From assembly GCA_030248135.1 (NCBI GenBank), contig JASANC010001709.1, forward strand, positions 1 to 64,000: 64,000 bases of DNA. Reading direction: 5' to 3'. The position numbers and the translations under genes are program-made. This stretch comes from Theristus sp. LFF4_11 (Eukaryota > Nematoda > Chromadorea > Monhysterida > Xyalidae). Each line of letters starts with the position of its first letter. The first letter of the stretch is position 1. A model generated the notes under the pieces. The model did not search any database, was not told the origin of the DNA, and saw nothing but the letters and a program-made list of their open reading frames with translations. Positions 1 to 12,300 of this stretch are shown here, piece by piece.

Positions 1-699
1 ACTTCAGTTGCTACAAGTCAAACAAGACAAGTTGTGACTTGATCGAACAACGACAACTCCGTTCGGCTGTGTTGCAATTTGATATTTGTTATCGTCGAAT
101 TACGAATTTCCTAATTCCACCAACAACGAATATCGGGGCAATTGTTTTACATTTGCACTCAAACGGTACAAACAGTTATACAGAAATAAAGGGACAAATA
201 ATAATCGACGACAATATTATTGAATTCAAATAATAGTGTCTTCAAGAATAATAATAATAATATTTCATAATGAATAATACAATTTGGAATGATTCTTCAA
301 AGTGTTTTGTGGGAGATTCAGTTCATAGTATAGGGAGCTGCCGCTCGGACTCTGGCCCTTATATAGGTTTTAGGAACCCAGATAATGGCTGGAGCAGAGA
401 GCAGTAACTCTCCACGAAGAGTATAGTAAACGGTTAGGTTATTACAGTTGAGTGACAATAGCAAAGGGAAATAATGGGTCACCGATACAGTTACAGTGTG
501 TGAGTATAGAGGATCATTATCTTCATTCCACTGTGTCCAGTGTCCAACGTGCACTGTGTTGTTGTGTCTCCAGCACAGCCGGGGGTCCCGCCTTGTACAG
601 CTTGCCTCTGCGCACGTGTGTTCAGCGGTCAGCCAGTCGGAGAACAAACGTTGAGCCTCGGTTGGCGAGTGCGATGCGTTGTTCGACGAGACACGGTAG

Positions 700-2390
700 T
701 GAAGATGATATCGGCACTACACATGCGTCTGTCACGTGATAGGCCGCCGCAGAGCACCAGCCTGTTCGTGAATGATGCCGCCATGTGCGCAGTTCTGAAA
801 GATTTTATGCGGCTTTCAAAATTGAGAGGGTTTGTTTGGTTGGACTTTGGAGGTTGTTGTAGTTAGTAGCTAAGAAGTGGCACTTCGAAGCAGTATTACT
901 AAGCAGCCAGCCAACAACGTTTTGTGCGATGATTCTATTCCAGTATAGTTTTCTTGTCAGTAATGCGGAATTTGCAAAAAAACCTTCAATTGTCTTGGGC
1001 ACTTCCCAATGCCAGCACCTTTGCTGCGGCATGTTCGTTGCCCGTTTCCAGTTGCCTTGTGTAGTGTCGTACACAATGACTGCCGTTTGCTGGCCACAAT
1101 CGCCGCCAGTGAAGTACAACTGGTCGCCATTCACAACTGCCACTGCACGCCCTCTGCAGCCGCCAGCGAATGCCATCAAGCGCCACTGTTCAGTGGTCGC
1201 TGACCAAACGTCGCACGTTTTTATGCACATCGACCTGAAACGGCTTTCATAGCTCTTTTTGGTAATATCGACATCGCTATGCAACTGATTGCTTTTAACA
1301 ATCAGTACGTAATTTGCGGTTCCGAAACGATTTTTGATTAATGACGATTTCTGAAAATAGTCTTCAACGTGTTTCGGGTGCAAGGTTGGCAGATTTGTTG
1401 TTCAAAATCATACCCCTGAAAGCTGGTTGTCACTTCACAGCCGCACGCATAGATGTCGCCGTTTTCCAGCGTCAGCACGGACGCCCCGGCACGTCTCACT
1501 CGCATCTTGCTGATCTCGTAGGTCCAGGTGTGATTGGTTGTGTCGAATTGATCCACCTGAATAATGCAGATTCCAACATAGCGGCATTCTTGAAGCAGTA
1601 CAGTGTAGCCGTATAAATAAAGGCAGTCCTTGTTTTCTCCACTAAGGCGAGATTAGTTGCAGACCAGAAGTTGACTATTTCAAGATGCCAAGATATTTCC
1701 AAATCGTGTGTGCAACGAACAGTGAACTAATCAATTTTAGGCAATCCAGCTGACTGAGAAATGCGTTCAGACAGAACCAAATGCGTCAAATTTTTTTCCG
1801 TCTCTCTGTACACCATGCGTTGACTCGAACCGTGATGCCTCGTTTGACAACACTGATGACGAGAAGAATATGCAAGCGTGTGCGACCAACCTGTGCCGGC
1901 CGGCTGAGTGGCTGAGTGGATAGCACTTGGGACTTCCAATCGGAAGGCCGGGTTCGAATCCGCTCGTGACCACTCGGCTGCCCCGGGTTGCGTGGGGCTT
2001 AATGGTTCGGCAGCATAAACGTCGGCTTTCTTGACTCACAATATTGCTGTTCCGGTGGCGAGGAACTTAATGACATCGCTCGCGCCCATGCATGCTTGCC
2101 CAACGCCCACTTCTATAGCAGAAAAACTGCTTCCAACGACGCAGCCCATGTGGTGGACAATAAATTGCGACACTGCCTTTCATCAAGGGCGTTGGGTAGG
2201 GATAAAAAGGGGGCAACAAACAACAACATCAACCAACCTGTGCCGTGGCGCCATTCCACTGCCAGCCACCAAGCAGCCAGATGCTGCGTTGGTCACGTGA
2301 CACGGCGAGACCGACGGCGTCACGTGCGGCCGGCCAGCGCAGCAGACGCACCGACTCGGCCGTGGTGTCGTCGTCGCGAACGCAGTACTC
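700..2390 (-). CDS. Kelch-repeat protein K1 (partial)
   Basis: Kelch beta-propeller protein. Four exons join in phase on the minus strand: 2238-2390, 1414-1556, 1019-1234 and 794 to about 700, where the last donor is unresolved. Each carries kelch blade features: a hydrophobic strand ending in Gly-Gly (WLLGG, LYFTGG, LVLCGG) followed by a Tyr/Asp...Trp strand (FDTTNHTW, VWSATTEQW, VYDTTQGNW). Exon ends fit: CAG|GTG phase 0, then GG|G, then AG|A. The C-terminus lies at lower coordinates or off the window. The 5' end was not found. A hydrophobic, signal-peptide-like stretch at 4954-5046 ends in phase with the first kelch exon but has no ATG. By analogy with K2 and K3 the protein is probably secreted or type I membrane, which is inference. 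Kelch identity is firm; ends are not. Confidence 0.72.
1893..1985 (+). repeat. tRNA-derived SINE-like unit in K1 intron
   Basis: Contains an A-box-like stretch (GGCTGAGTGGCTGAGTGG) and a B-box (GGTTCGAATCC) at tRNA-like spacing, but no cloverleaf with a paired acceptor stem that I can draw. It lies inside the K1 intron 1557-2237. Best read as a tRNA pseudogene or SINE head. Confidence 0.5.
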
Positions 2391-4953
2391 CTGAATGGCA
2401 GCATTCAGCATTGCGAAACACAACAAACACGCTGCTGCGTCTACAACACATTCCACCACCACCACACTGCTGCGAGTTTAGATTCGCAACAACAGCGAAC
2501 TTTTCTGGTTTTTTTTGTTTGTTTCTTTTCTGGTTGGTTTGGCTGGTTGCACTTTTCTGTGCGATGAAGCCACAAGAAGTACCTGGATTTTTGCGTCGCC
2601 AAAAACGTACAAGCACGCGGTTATTATTGGCTTCAGTGTAGCGGGTGACGTTGACAGGGTAGTTTCAGTGGAGTTTGTACCGTTTCTTGCCTCCGTGTTG
2701 TTGTTTTGTAACGGTTCGTCTGCCTGCAATAAACACCGGACTGCGGACTCTAATCAGTGTTTTAGCTCAAAACAAACTTTACAAACTGCTATTGGATAAA
2801 AGAACATTCCGAATCAATCGAAAAAAGTGCAATAATGAACCCACCACTTCGGCAGTCGCATGTTCGTTTTGTTTATCAGCCAGTCCATTGTTCTTGATCA
2901 TGAGAAAGAATGAACAAAGACCAATTAGTTGGTCTTTGTCTCACCATTATGTAAAAACAATCTCATTAACCAGTTTACCGAAATGCCTGGTGAAAGGCAG
3001 AATATTAAAAATGTGCGGGAATATGCGGCGGACAGCTTGACAGCATGTGCGCCGAAACAAACCAGTCCGCCGTCTTAACTAGGAACTACAAACGTTTTCT
3101 TAAAGTCCAACATTTTTTAAAGCACATTTTCAACTTTACTTTTATAAAGTCGCCACTTCGTTTTGCTCAAGAAACGTTACCGAATTTCCACCCATTTTGC
3201 TGCACCGACCAGACAGCTAATTTCATTCCTGTTGTAACTGCGTATGCCACCCCACTGCTCTATCTAGTCCGTTCAACCCAAAGTGCTTGCGGGCTTGTGT
3301 GTACATTTTCATCTCAAACGTGTTTGCTTGCTCCGCCATTTATTTCGACTTTTTAGTGCAAAACCGTGAACTCTGAAAACCACCTTTTGCTTGGAAAGAC
3401 TAGCGCGGATGCTATTAAACGACTTCGGATTTGCTTGATGTAGGTCGGGTGTGTTGTTGGTGGTGTCAGTTTTCCAGCTAACGCAATAACATTTTTGCAC
3501 CGTGCGCCGCAAAACATGCGCCCTGGAGAGTGTTGAGAGTTTCGCAAACTGACATTCCACATATACCCAGTTGGAAATTATTATATTTGATCCAATGTGG
3601 CCTTTAGCGTCGCATTGTAAAATTGCCTGAGCACACTGGGTAATGGAGGGCTTGGAGAGCGAAATGAAAGCCTCGTGTGCCTGTTGCGGCCGTGCAATGC
3701 GTGTTGCTGACGCAGTTTGCTTCACTCTTGACACTGTTTCTGATGATTAAAAACAATGTGATGCAATGGTGGCGCAGTTGCGGGAAATAAATGCACGTGT
3801 GTGCAGGTTCTTTGAATCGCCCCGGTTTTGAGTCGTTTATTTTTATCTAAGCGCTTTCATGATGACTGAATGCTTTTTTTCACCTGCAATGATTGTTCTC
3901 ACCGGCGATGCGCGAAAAAAAGGCAAAAGAGCTAGTTACAGCAATGAAGGAGCCCATGGGCTGAAGCCCACAGTTTCTCCTTGTGGACCGACGTCTTGAT
4001 GGCAGCGTCAACTGGGTGTTCGTTTGTTTTAAGCTGATGATGTCAGCTAGGTTCACCATGAGAATTTGTTAGCTCTTAATTAATTAAGAATTTTTAAAAA
4101 TGTTCAGCTGAAACCAGCACGAGTTTCGAGGCACCCTCAAAAAACACATTGCATGATCACCACAATGCGAGAGCAAACGTACATTTTGCACATAATCGGC
4201 ACACACTGTTCATGTACATCATGGCAGTACTCATGTGGCAGCTGTTGTTTTATTAATTGAATCCATTCGTGGCCACAAAAGCAACCGTGCCATCGAAAAA
4301 AGCCGCAGGGCTGTTCACACCTAATGAAGACAGTTTTTTATCAGTTTGACAAAGCCTAGATAGAATTGCTGAATCGTTACCGACGTAGTGATACCGATAT
4401 GCATTTGTACATATGCCATGCGTGACTAATAGTGCGCTGCATCAAATGAACCATGAATTTATGAACATTTCTATCCATTGAGCTGTTTTAGTTCACAAAT
4501 TTCATGAATGTTTTCATGTAAACACACTGTCTCATGCTTTTTCACACATGTGATGTATGTATTATTCGTTGCTCTTGAAAATTTTCGGTTGTTGACAATT
4601 CAATATTTCTGAAGCTTTTCACCTGTTTTTTAAACCACATGAATTATAAGATGTTGTGCATGTTTACGGATCCCTTGAGCTCCACACATCCAACAACACT
4701 GAACATACATTTGTGCAATCACTTAAGCTCCTGCGCATGCTAAATTTCTAAACTATAAGTTCGAATATGACCGTTGCACATGCACATTTTCAATTTTCAA
4801 TATCCGCCCACCACCCAGCACCCAGCCACTTGGTTTTGTTTACCACACCTTCAACCATGAGCTCGGCATGGAAAGCGGCCTGCAGATGAAAGAAAATATG
4901 ATCAAGCCGCTGCATACGTGAGCACAACACACACCAGAAAAATATGCCGAAAC

Positions 4954-5046
4954 CTGTTTACGAGCGCTGTCCGTTTGCAACACACATTCACGCGTGACGA
5001 TTGCAAATAATGCCACTGAACCGATAAGCTCAAACAACGATAACAA
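4954..5046 (-). other. Possible signal-peptide exon of K1, no ATG
   Basis: The minus strand reads a hydrophobic core (LIGSVALFAIV) followed by CVLQTDSARKQ and a CAG|gtttcg donor in the phase the first K1 kelch exon needs. The frame opens with TTG just after an in-frame TAA, so no ATG start exists here. It could be an internal exon with acceptor ttatcggttcag near 5004, preceded by an unseen first exon, or chance. Confidence 0.25.
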
Positions 5047-5789
5047 GATTTTTTATCAAACAACTTTTTTCCCAGGTATACGGTGTATGTTCGAAATTGA
5101 GTTTAGGTTTTTTAGTTGATGTAATGTGGCGGCTGCAGAGTCTGGACAAAGTAAAGCATGTATGCAATATGGAGTTGTGTTCTCACGTAAGCCACCGCGA
5201 GCTAATCAGTGCAGCCGCAAATTCAATCACAGTTTTGCTCGCACCCAGGCACATCGAATGTGCCTGTTTCCATTCATTTTCCCTCGCATATTGCCCGGTG
5301 TCGGCTCGGCGGTTTTTTTTTTTTGATTCCGGTCCAGAGTCGAGACTAATGCAGCACAAAAAGAACGGTTTTTTAACCATTCAGCAAATTCGAACTTTAT
5401 TGAAAAGACTATCATTCTTTAAGTTTTTTTGTTGTGGAAAACTGAAACACCAAACTAAAAAACGCCAACAAACTCGCGTGTTTTGCATTCTGGAAATCTA
5501 CAATGTATGTACTTGTCTCTCGAATTCGATCTCTCTCAAGGCGAATTCTTCTCAAGTTTCAATCGTATTTCCGCTCACGCAGCGAAAAGTGAGACACGAT
5601 AAAACTCATTAAAAAATCAAGTGCTATCCAGAATCTAAAGACATTTGATCACTTGCTGATGTTTATTATTGTTGTTGCTGTTGATTACGTCAAATAAATT
5701 TTCTGCAAATTACATTCAGTTTGTTGTCCCACACGACATTTTGCATGCAGAATACGCACATATTCTTTTTAATCTGTGAACGTTTCAAC

Positions 5790-6055
5790 GCCATGCCCGT
5801 GCGACGGTGTGCGGTGTCGATGTGCGCAGCCTTCAAAACCGATGTGCTGCCCTCGAAACCGGTGTGCTGTGCAGCCCTCAAAATGGTGCACTGCAGCCCT
5901 CAAAGTGGCGCAATGCCTTCAAGCCGGTGTCACCAAAATGCCACCGCAAAATTTTTTTTGTCCACCGCAAAATTTTTTTTTGCGGGCTGCACGCACACCG
6001 GTTTTTGAGGGCTGCGCACATCGGTACCCTACACCGTCGCACGGGTATGATATGA
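5790..6055. repeat. Inverted-repeat element, family E2, copy 1
   Basis: Ends are inverted copies of a CCCGTGCGACGGTGTG-type sequence followed by GATGTGCGCAGCC. The middle holds repeated pieces of the motif CCCTCAAAACCGGTGTGC and two copies of CACCGCAAAATTTTTTTT. Two shorter relatives lie at 36025-36185 and 43193-43332. Likely a non-autonomous DNA element whose centre has been tandemly expanded in this copy. Confidence 0.6.
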
Positions 6056-6383
6056 ACTGATGAATTGCTGATGATTGTGACATGGGCACGTGCAAACTGC
6101 GTAACTTTTTAGAGCTTGAAGTTTTTTCAATCAAACTTTATCATGTCACGAAATATGCTTTTTTACAAAAAAATGTCATGAAATTTGTGTCCCACGATAA
6201 TATTGGTTCACACTGTCAGTGATCATTTCCCTTATTTTCAAATAAGCGCAGCCAAGGGGAACGATCTTTTGTGTCGATGTTATCGGTTTGAAAACATTGC
6301 AAGATTGACTCAGATCAAGAAGACGAGTCGTAAATGTGTGTTTGTCCGTTTTTGTTTCGGCGCCACGCACACTCAAATCGGCC

Positions 6384-8720
6384 ATGCATTCGCCACCGTT
6401 GCACTCGCAAAGCGTCCAACACCCGCCGTGTGCCGGACATGCCAGCCAATACCGTCAGCGCAGCAAGACAGTTGGCGAGCAGTCCACGTGGCGATCATTC
6501 ACGAACAATCTGAAACGACACTTCGCCACTGGCAAACGCGCTGACACTGCCACCGGAGGTATTCGTGATTTTTTTCTGGTTCTGCGACTGAATGCGTTTG
6601 CAGACGTGTAGAAAGGAAAGGTAGTTTCAAACTTCAAATTGTGAAACAGCTTCGTTCTCGAGATTGGTTCAATGCTTCAACACTTCTTGAGAAATAATAA
6701 TTGTCATTGATTGCATGTTTTTACAAAAATTTGAGACTCCAAAATCTGAATGCATTTCAATACTTTCGAAAAAGTTCAAAAATCAGACAAAAACAGATCA
6801 CAACGGAACATAAATCATTGATTTCTCAACGATCATGCACGCCACATTTCGCACAGGGTATTGCCGCAGCTTTGATTGAATACGATTCACAACTGCTCTG
6901 TTGCACTCTGTCATTGCAGGCTCGAACAGCTCAACGCACAGCTCCGTGTCGTTGGACGGCAGTTTCCATTCGTTGTACCACCAGGAGACGGACAGTCTGC
7001 AGTCGGACGCCACGATGCGGCAGCGCCTGCGCACGGTGCTCGTGCTCGGCGAGGGCAGCACTGGCAGGTCGACGTTGCTCGCGAGAATGCTGGCCGTCTG
7101 GGCAAAGGCCGGCGACGGCCATATCGGTTGCGTTTGCGCTTGCACGAACTTGCTTTTTTTTGGGGTGCGCCACATTGTGCATGCTGTGCAGTGCACCGTT
7201 TGGTGCATTTGGCTACACACGCAAGCGTGCTGCGTGTGCTCCGCGGTGTCCCGGAAAACAAAGTCGCTCGGCATTTTAGGCAACTTTTTATTCCCGCGGA
7301 CACGGACACCGCGCACCGGACACTCACACGCGACCAGGACACATCAGACGTCTGTTCTAATGTTCGAACGCTTCTTTTAGCGGGTACCGAGTCCACATCA
7401 CATTTGAATGTGGTGCACATCTGAATGAATTTGAATATGAATGTGAATCCAGTTTAGTGACAGCTTCATTTCGTTGTCCCTCATTTCAGAAACCAGTGAC
7501 GGCGACAAAGTGATCGTGAGCCAATCAGCATACGCTTTGTCGTTTGTTGAAATCGACGCTGTCAAGGTAACTTTCGAAGCGGTAATTTGGAAAGTAAACG
7601 ACCACAGGTGGTCAAGTGGTCCACTTGGAGCTGATTCGGCATACCAGGAATGTCTGGGTTCGAATCCCATTCGCGGTTACAATTTTTTTCTGCTTCTTTC
7701 AAGGATTTTCTATCATTCTATCATCAATGTTTTAGATTCGGCGACGGAATGCGTCTACAGACGTATAGAAAGAAAACCAGTTTTAATCTTTATATGGCAA
7801 TTCTAAATTGTTAAGGGACTCGGTCCTATTTAAGGGACTCGGCTCGGATCACTTTGCCAGTTTTGAATGTCCCGCGTCACTTTTTGAAACTGTGCACCAA
7901 CCTATGCACGCACTGAGTCTCGGGATTACCATCGAAGATCATATAATATGAAAACAGTGCGTGTTTGTTTGCGAACAGAACGACTTGTGGCAGTCAATGG
8001 ACGCCTCCGGCTACATGGTGGTGTTTGCCGTCACTGATTGGTCGAGTTTTCGCGCCGCACAACGCCGGGTGCACGAGATTCGCTCGCGGAACGCGCGCGT
8101 GCCCATTTGGCTCGTCGGCACCAGACTGGACGCGCAGTTCAGACATGTCGACATCAAAGGTTGCAAATGCGACTCTTCAGTTTTCATATTGGTTCACCTT
8201 GTGTGATTGACCACCAAAGCAAATCCGTCAAGGGTTTTTTGTTTTGTCACCCCGGTCGGAATTTGTAAACAGAAGACGCACGTTCGTTTATGCACTGCCG
8301 CAGCCCAGTAGTGTGCTCGCTTCTATAATTCACTGTTTGCAAATCACTTCCACCCCACCAACGTGCCCGTTTTGCACACATTCAGAATCGCGTCACATCT
8401 CGGCGCAGTACAACTGTCAACTGCACGAAGTGTCGACGCTGACCAATCGTCACTCGTTGGAGGTCGCCGAGAACTGGCAGAATCGTCTGTTGAAGTTGAT
8501 CAACTCGATGATCGCCACGTTTGTGCTGCAGAGCAACAGTTCAACGAAGATCAACAGCGTTCACCAGCAGCAACAGCAACACCACAAGCGACACGTGAAA
8601 CAGCTGAATTCGGTGCGTCCGGAACCGGCAACCCTGAATGCGCCGTTGCGCAAGATCTCCCGCTCGTGTAACGATCTCGCGTGGACACCGCGCACGTTGA
8701 TGCCTGTTGGAGAGGTGTAG
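6384..8720 (+). CDS. RGK/Ras-like small GTPase with altered G motifs
   Basis: Five exons join in phase: 6384-6558, 6920-7126, 7490-7566, 7979-8159, 8386-8720, giving about 324 aa. A Ser-rich N-terminus is followed by the P-loop region GEGSTGRST near residue 100, then YMVVFAVTDWSSF, the strand VPIWLVGTRLD at the G4 position, and YNCQLHEVSTLTNRHSLEV at the G5 position. The tail ends with LRKISRSCNDLAW. The order, long N- and C-extensions, absence of a CAAX box and the SRSCNDL-type tail fit the RGK (Rad/Gem/Rem) family, which inhibits voltage-gated calcium channels and binds the beta subunit and 14-3-3. The P-loop Lys is Arg and the G4 NKxD is TRLD, so nucleotide binding may be weak or lost. A MITE lies in introns 1 and 3. 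RGK assignment is by remembered family features; a more general divergent Ras protein is possible. Confidence 0.75.
6572..6690 (+). repeat. M1 MITE copy 1 (truncated)
   Basis: Starts GGTTCTGCGACTGAATGCG, matching the left terminus of the M1 family, and loses similarity after about 100 bp. It begins about 12 bases after the donor of RGK-like intron 1. Confidence 0.6.
7601..7680 (+). repeat. tRNA-derived SINE-like unit in RGK intron 3
   Basis: Shows GTGGTCAAGTGGT as A-box and GGTTCGAATCCC as B-box at tRNA-like spacing, followed by a T-rich stretch. I could not form a complete cloverleaf, so it is called a tRNA-derived repeat rather than a tRNA gene. Confidence 0.5.
7733..7945 (+). repeat. M1 MITE copy 2
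   Basis: Full-length copy of the roughly 200-bp M1 family in RGK-like intron 3. It has the left end (ATTCGGCGACGGAATGCG), the internal block GGGACTCGG...ATCACTTTGCCA, and the right end CGCACTGAGTCTCGGG followed by AAGATCATAT. It lies about 30 bp before the exon 4 acceptor. Confidence 0.8.
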
Positions 8721-9395
8721 CTACAAGCGCCACAGTTTGTACTGATTATGCGTCATCATGAACACTCGTTGGTCACACAAACCGCTCTGTATATTTTTGG
8801 TGTGAACGACCGCATGCTCTGCAATTAATTCATCAACCGTGTTTTTTTCTATTTTCAAAAATCAAGAGTGCACGGATAAAAAGTTCAAAACAGTGCAATA
8901 CAGAGTCGTGCTGGCAGTGATGGATAGTTCAGTTTCTTATGTTTTTTCTACACGGAACAACTTGTTTAGCAAGTTATTGAACAAAATCGACTTTGACATT
9001 CAATGTGTAAAAACGTCGCGGCCCATAAAAAGTTGAAATGAACTTCGAGCAAAAACAGGCGCATCCACATTTCTGCGCGGCCACCCTGCTGAGTGCGGTG
9101 CTGATCACCGCTCGTAAATCTGGCCCGTAATCACCCCGCAATAATAACAAACGCGAATACCGTGCAATTTTTAAAGACAATTTCGTTAATAAGTATATAC
9201 TCTGTGTTATTCAATTACATTAAAAAAATTTATTCGAAAAAATAATGTGCAAAACAAGCATGCATGTCTTGTAGCAGTTGATGTTGAAAAAATCAATTTC
9301 AAAAATTCTGACCACAACTGTTCGGTGTTGGCAACAGCCAAAAATGAAGTTGTCAAATTTGCCGCGACGAATCATCATCTGTCGTACCCGTTAAA
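8721..9395. other. Intergenic, RGK-like to K2
   Basis: AT-rich, without coding signals I can support. It should hold the 3' UTR of the RGK-like gene and the K2 promoter; no clear TATA box or polyadenylation signal stands out. Confidence 0.5.
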
Positions 9396-12300
9396 ATGAC
9401 AACGTGCGGCCGCGAAGCACCACTCTCATTCGTGTGTCTGCTGATCTGCACAGCCGTTCTGATCGACTGTTTGCCGACGTTGGTGATCCTCTCACCACCG
9501 GCGGTGCAAGTCTATCAAGTTTGCTTATTTTGAATATTTTGCTTGTCTTTTTTGCACGAAAATACATACAACCGAAGCAGGATAATTGCTGCTGATTTGC
9601 ACCCGAAGGTCAACCGCACCTCAGGCAGCATTCATGCGTCGGTGGTGTCCAATAGCACTGTGCAACTCCATGAATGGGCTGCTGCCGTGTACTGCGCTCG
9701 CAAGCTCATGCTCATTGGCGGGCATCCGGCCGTCACGCTTGTTCAGGTTATATGGGATGACCGATTAAAGATGTGGTGTCAGTTCTAAACCCACGGTCAT
9801 TTCTAAACCCGTTCTAAACTATGTTTTATATACCGGGTGTGTTTCTGCACGCATGCACGCACTCTGTTTCTTCACCACAGAAAACATTTCACGTGTTTCC
9901 AATCACAACTTAAGGTATATCAATTGCTTATCATTTATGATATTGACTTTACTTTGTACAGCATACATCATGCCATCTGGCAATATCAATATCATAATAC
10001 GGCACATGTTTTTTTTGGCATTTTCATGAATCAATAACACGCATAGATACCTTTCAGATTCAAAAGACTGTAGGTAACCTAAGGCTTCGCAAGCCTTCAT
10101 TTGAAGGGACCTAAGGCTTCGCAAGCCTTTATTAGAAGGTGCATACTGAAAATACCGTGATGGAGTTTTTGAACAATCATTTTTATTCAGAATCTTTTTA
10201 TTCAGAAAATGTGTCAATATTTCAATTCACAACAAAACAAAAACCACTGAGTAATATGCAGCAGAAGTAACTTTCCTATTTGCGTGAAAAAAACAGCATG
10301 CGGGCACACCCTGTATCGGGTTTAGAACTGACCGAGGGTTTAGAAGCGACCGAGTGTTTAGAACCATCCGCACACCCGATTGAACACGGCAAATTTTTTA
10401 ATATCAGGATGCAAGGAGCGCGCGAAGTTTAAATGAAAGCAAAAAAACGTTCAGAAACCCAATTGTCTGTCAAATTTGACTGTTTTTTTCAATTAATTGG
10501 TTTAATCGTGCTGTTCTGTTCACTCTTTGTCCATTGCACACACGATCTTGACGTTTTTTGAGAAACACAACTTCCTGTCTTCGATTAAATTCGCCTTGAT
10601 TAAAAAGACAAGGACTGCTTTATTCATTCTGCCATACTGATTTTCATATTAGAAGTCGTCGGAAACTGATGCGTCTCAACGCAAGAATAGAAAAAGCAAT
10701 AATAGACACAGAAGCCGATTGGTTTGGTCATCCAATTCAGCGGCACCCATACATAGGTGGCTCTCCGCAGCTGTTCATGCAGTTTTATTAAAGTTTTCCT
10801 GTGTTTTTGCAAAATACATAAAAGGCACGTTTGTATGAATGCGGTTGTTTGGCACGTACAATTATTCCAAGTCAGCCAGCAACGGTGTGCCAGATGTGAA
10901 CACACGCACACCACCACTGGTTCCGGTCAGGTCTACGATGCGATCAGCAACACGGTGCAGGTGGGCCGGCCACTGCCAGCTGGTCGCCACTACCACACGG
11001 CCGTTTGCGTCGCGAATCGCTGGGTGCTCGTGTGCGGCGGCGACAACGGCACGCACACGCTCGACAGCTGTCAGCAATATTCGTTCCGCGGCGACCAGTG
11101 GCGCGTGTTGCGCGAGCGGATGCCGCACACGAAGGCGCTGCATCAGTCCGTCTACGTGCACGGCAGCGCCGAGCTGTTCGTGCTCGGGGGCTACGAACAC
11201 GATCAGCCGACCGCCAGATCGCTGCCGATCAGAACAAGGTTGGCACGGTGGAAAAGGTTTCTGGAACAATATAAAACACGTTTGTGCTCAATGAAATTGA
11301 GAGCGCGGTTCATACCATCGCGTTGAAACGCACGCTTCAGTGTCGTCTGAATACAAATCGACCCACTACTTCCGGCGCACCCTGTATGTGACGGGATAAG
11401 CGCAGCGTATTCGAAAACTCGACGTTGTTCAGGTCCGTGTTCTCGTACGACCTGCGCACGTCGAATTGGTCGAAACGCGCAAACATGCGACACCGACGGG
11501 CGAACTTCGGCGCCGTGGTGTACGACGGCTTGATCTGGGCGTGCGGCGGCGCGTTCTACCGGTCACTGCAGTGCGAGTCGTTCGACACGACGACGAACAC
11601 GTGGACACTGCTGTCGAGCATGGCATACGCGCGCGTCAACCACGGCATGTTCGTCTTGCAGCGGTTCGGCCGGCCAGGTTTGATCCGGCGCCTCGGTTGT
11701 GTCGCATAATTTAAAAAAACGTAAACTGGAAACCCATGCAGATATGATTAGCCGCTTTATGGACGTAGTGGCGACGATAATAGTTTACGAGACGATTCTC
11801 TTCTTATCCGACGTGTTCAATGCGTATTGCAACGTCCAACACCATACTCATTGGATCAGACCGTTCCTCGCAGGCAATCCCTTGAACAGCGCTGACGACT
11901 CAGCGCACTCCAAAGTCGTCATCTTCGGCGGTCTCTGCGAGGGCGCCGTGTGTCCCGCGTCGATGGTGACCGGCGCCGCCCGTGCCGATCGCCGAATGCC
12001 GGACGTCGAAATGTTCCGCGGTGCGCTGCCGAAGAAGCCGAAACTCGACGAAAACCAGCGGAAGAAGACGCTCTGCTCATGCTGCCACCAGGTGGCCGAC
12101 ACGAACAAGCACAATCACACCGGCCAAACGTACTCGCTCAGAACGGTGGACGAGAATAAGATCGAGTTTCTCAACGACTTGGCGCTGGCGACCGGCGTCG
12201 GCAACGCGTTCGCCGTGATCGACGTCGACGAGTGGCTGCATGTCGAGCTCGACGATGATGAGCTCGTTGATGAGCTTGTTGTTCACGACGAGTTCGTGAA

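Larger units (their letters stand above)
2400..6380. other. Intergenic or 5' region between K1 and the RGK-like gene
   Basis: No convincing coding exon was found in this 4 kb apart from the possible signal-peptide exon at 4954-5046. Open frames here lack supporting splice signals or family motifs. The region holds AT-rich sequence, short homopolymers and an inverted-repeat element at about 5790-6055. K1 5' exons and the RGK-like promoter should lie here. Confidence 0.5.
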
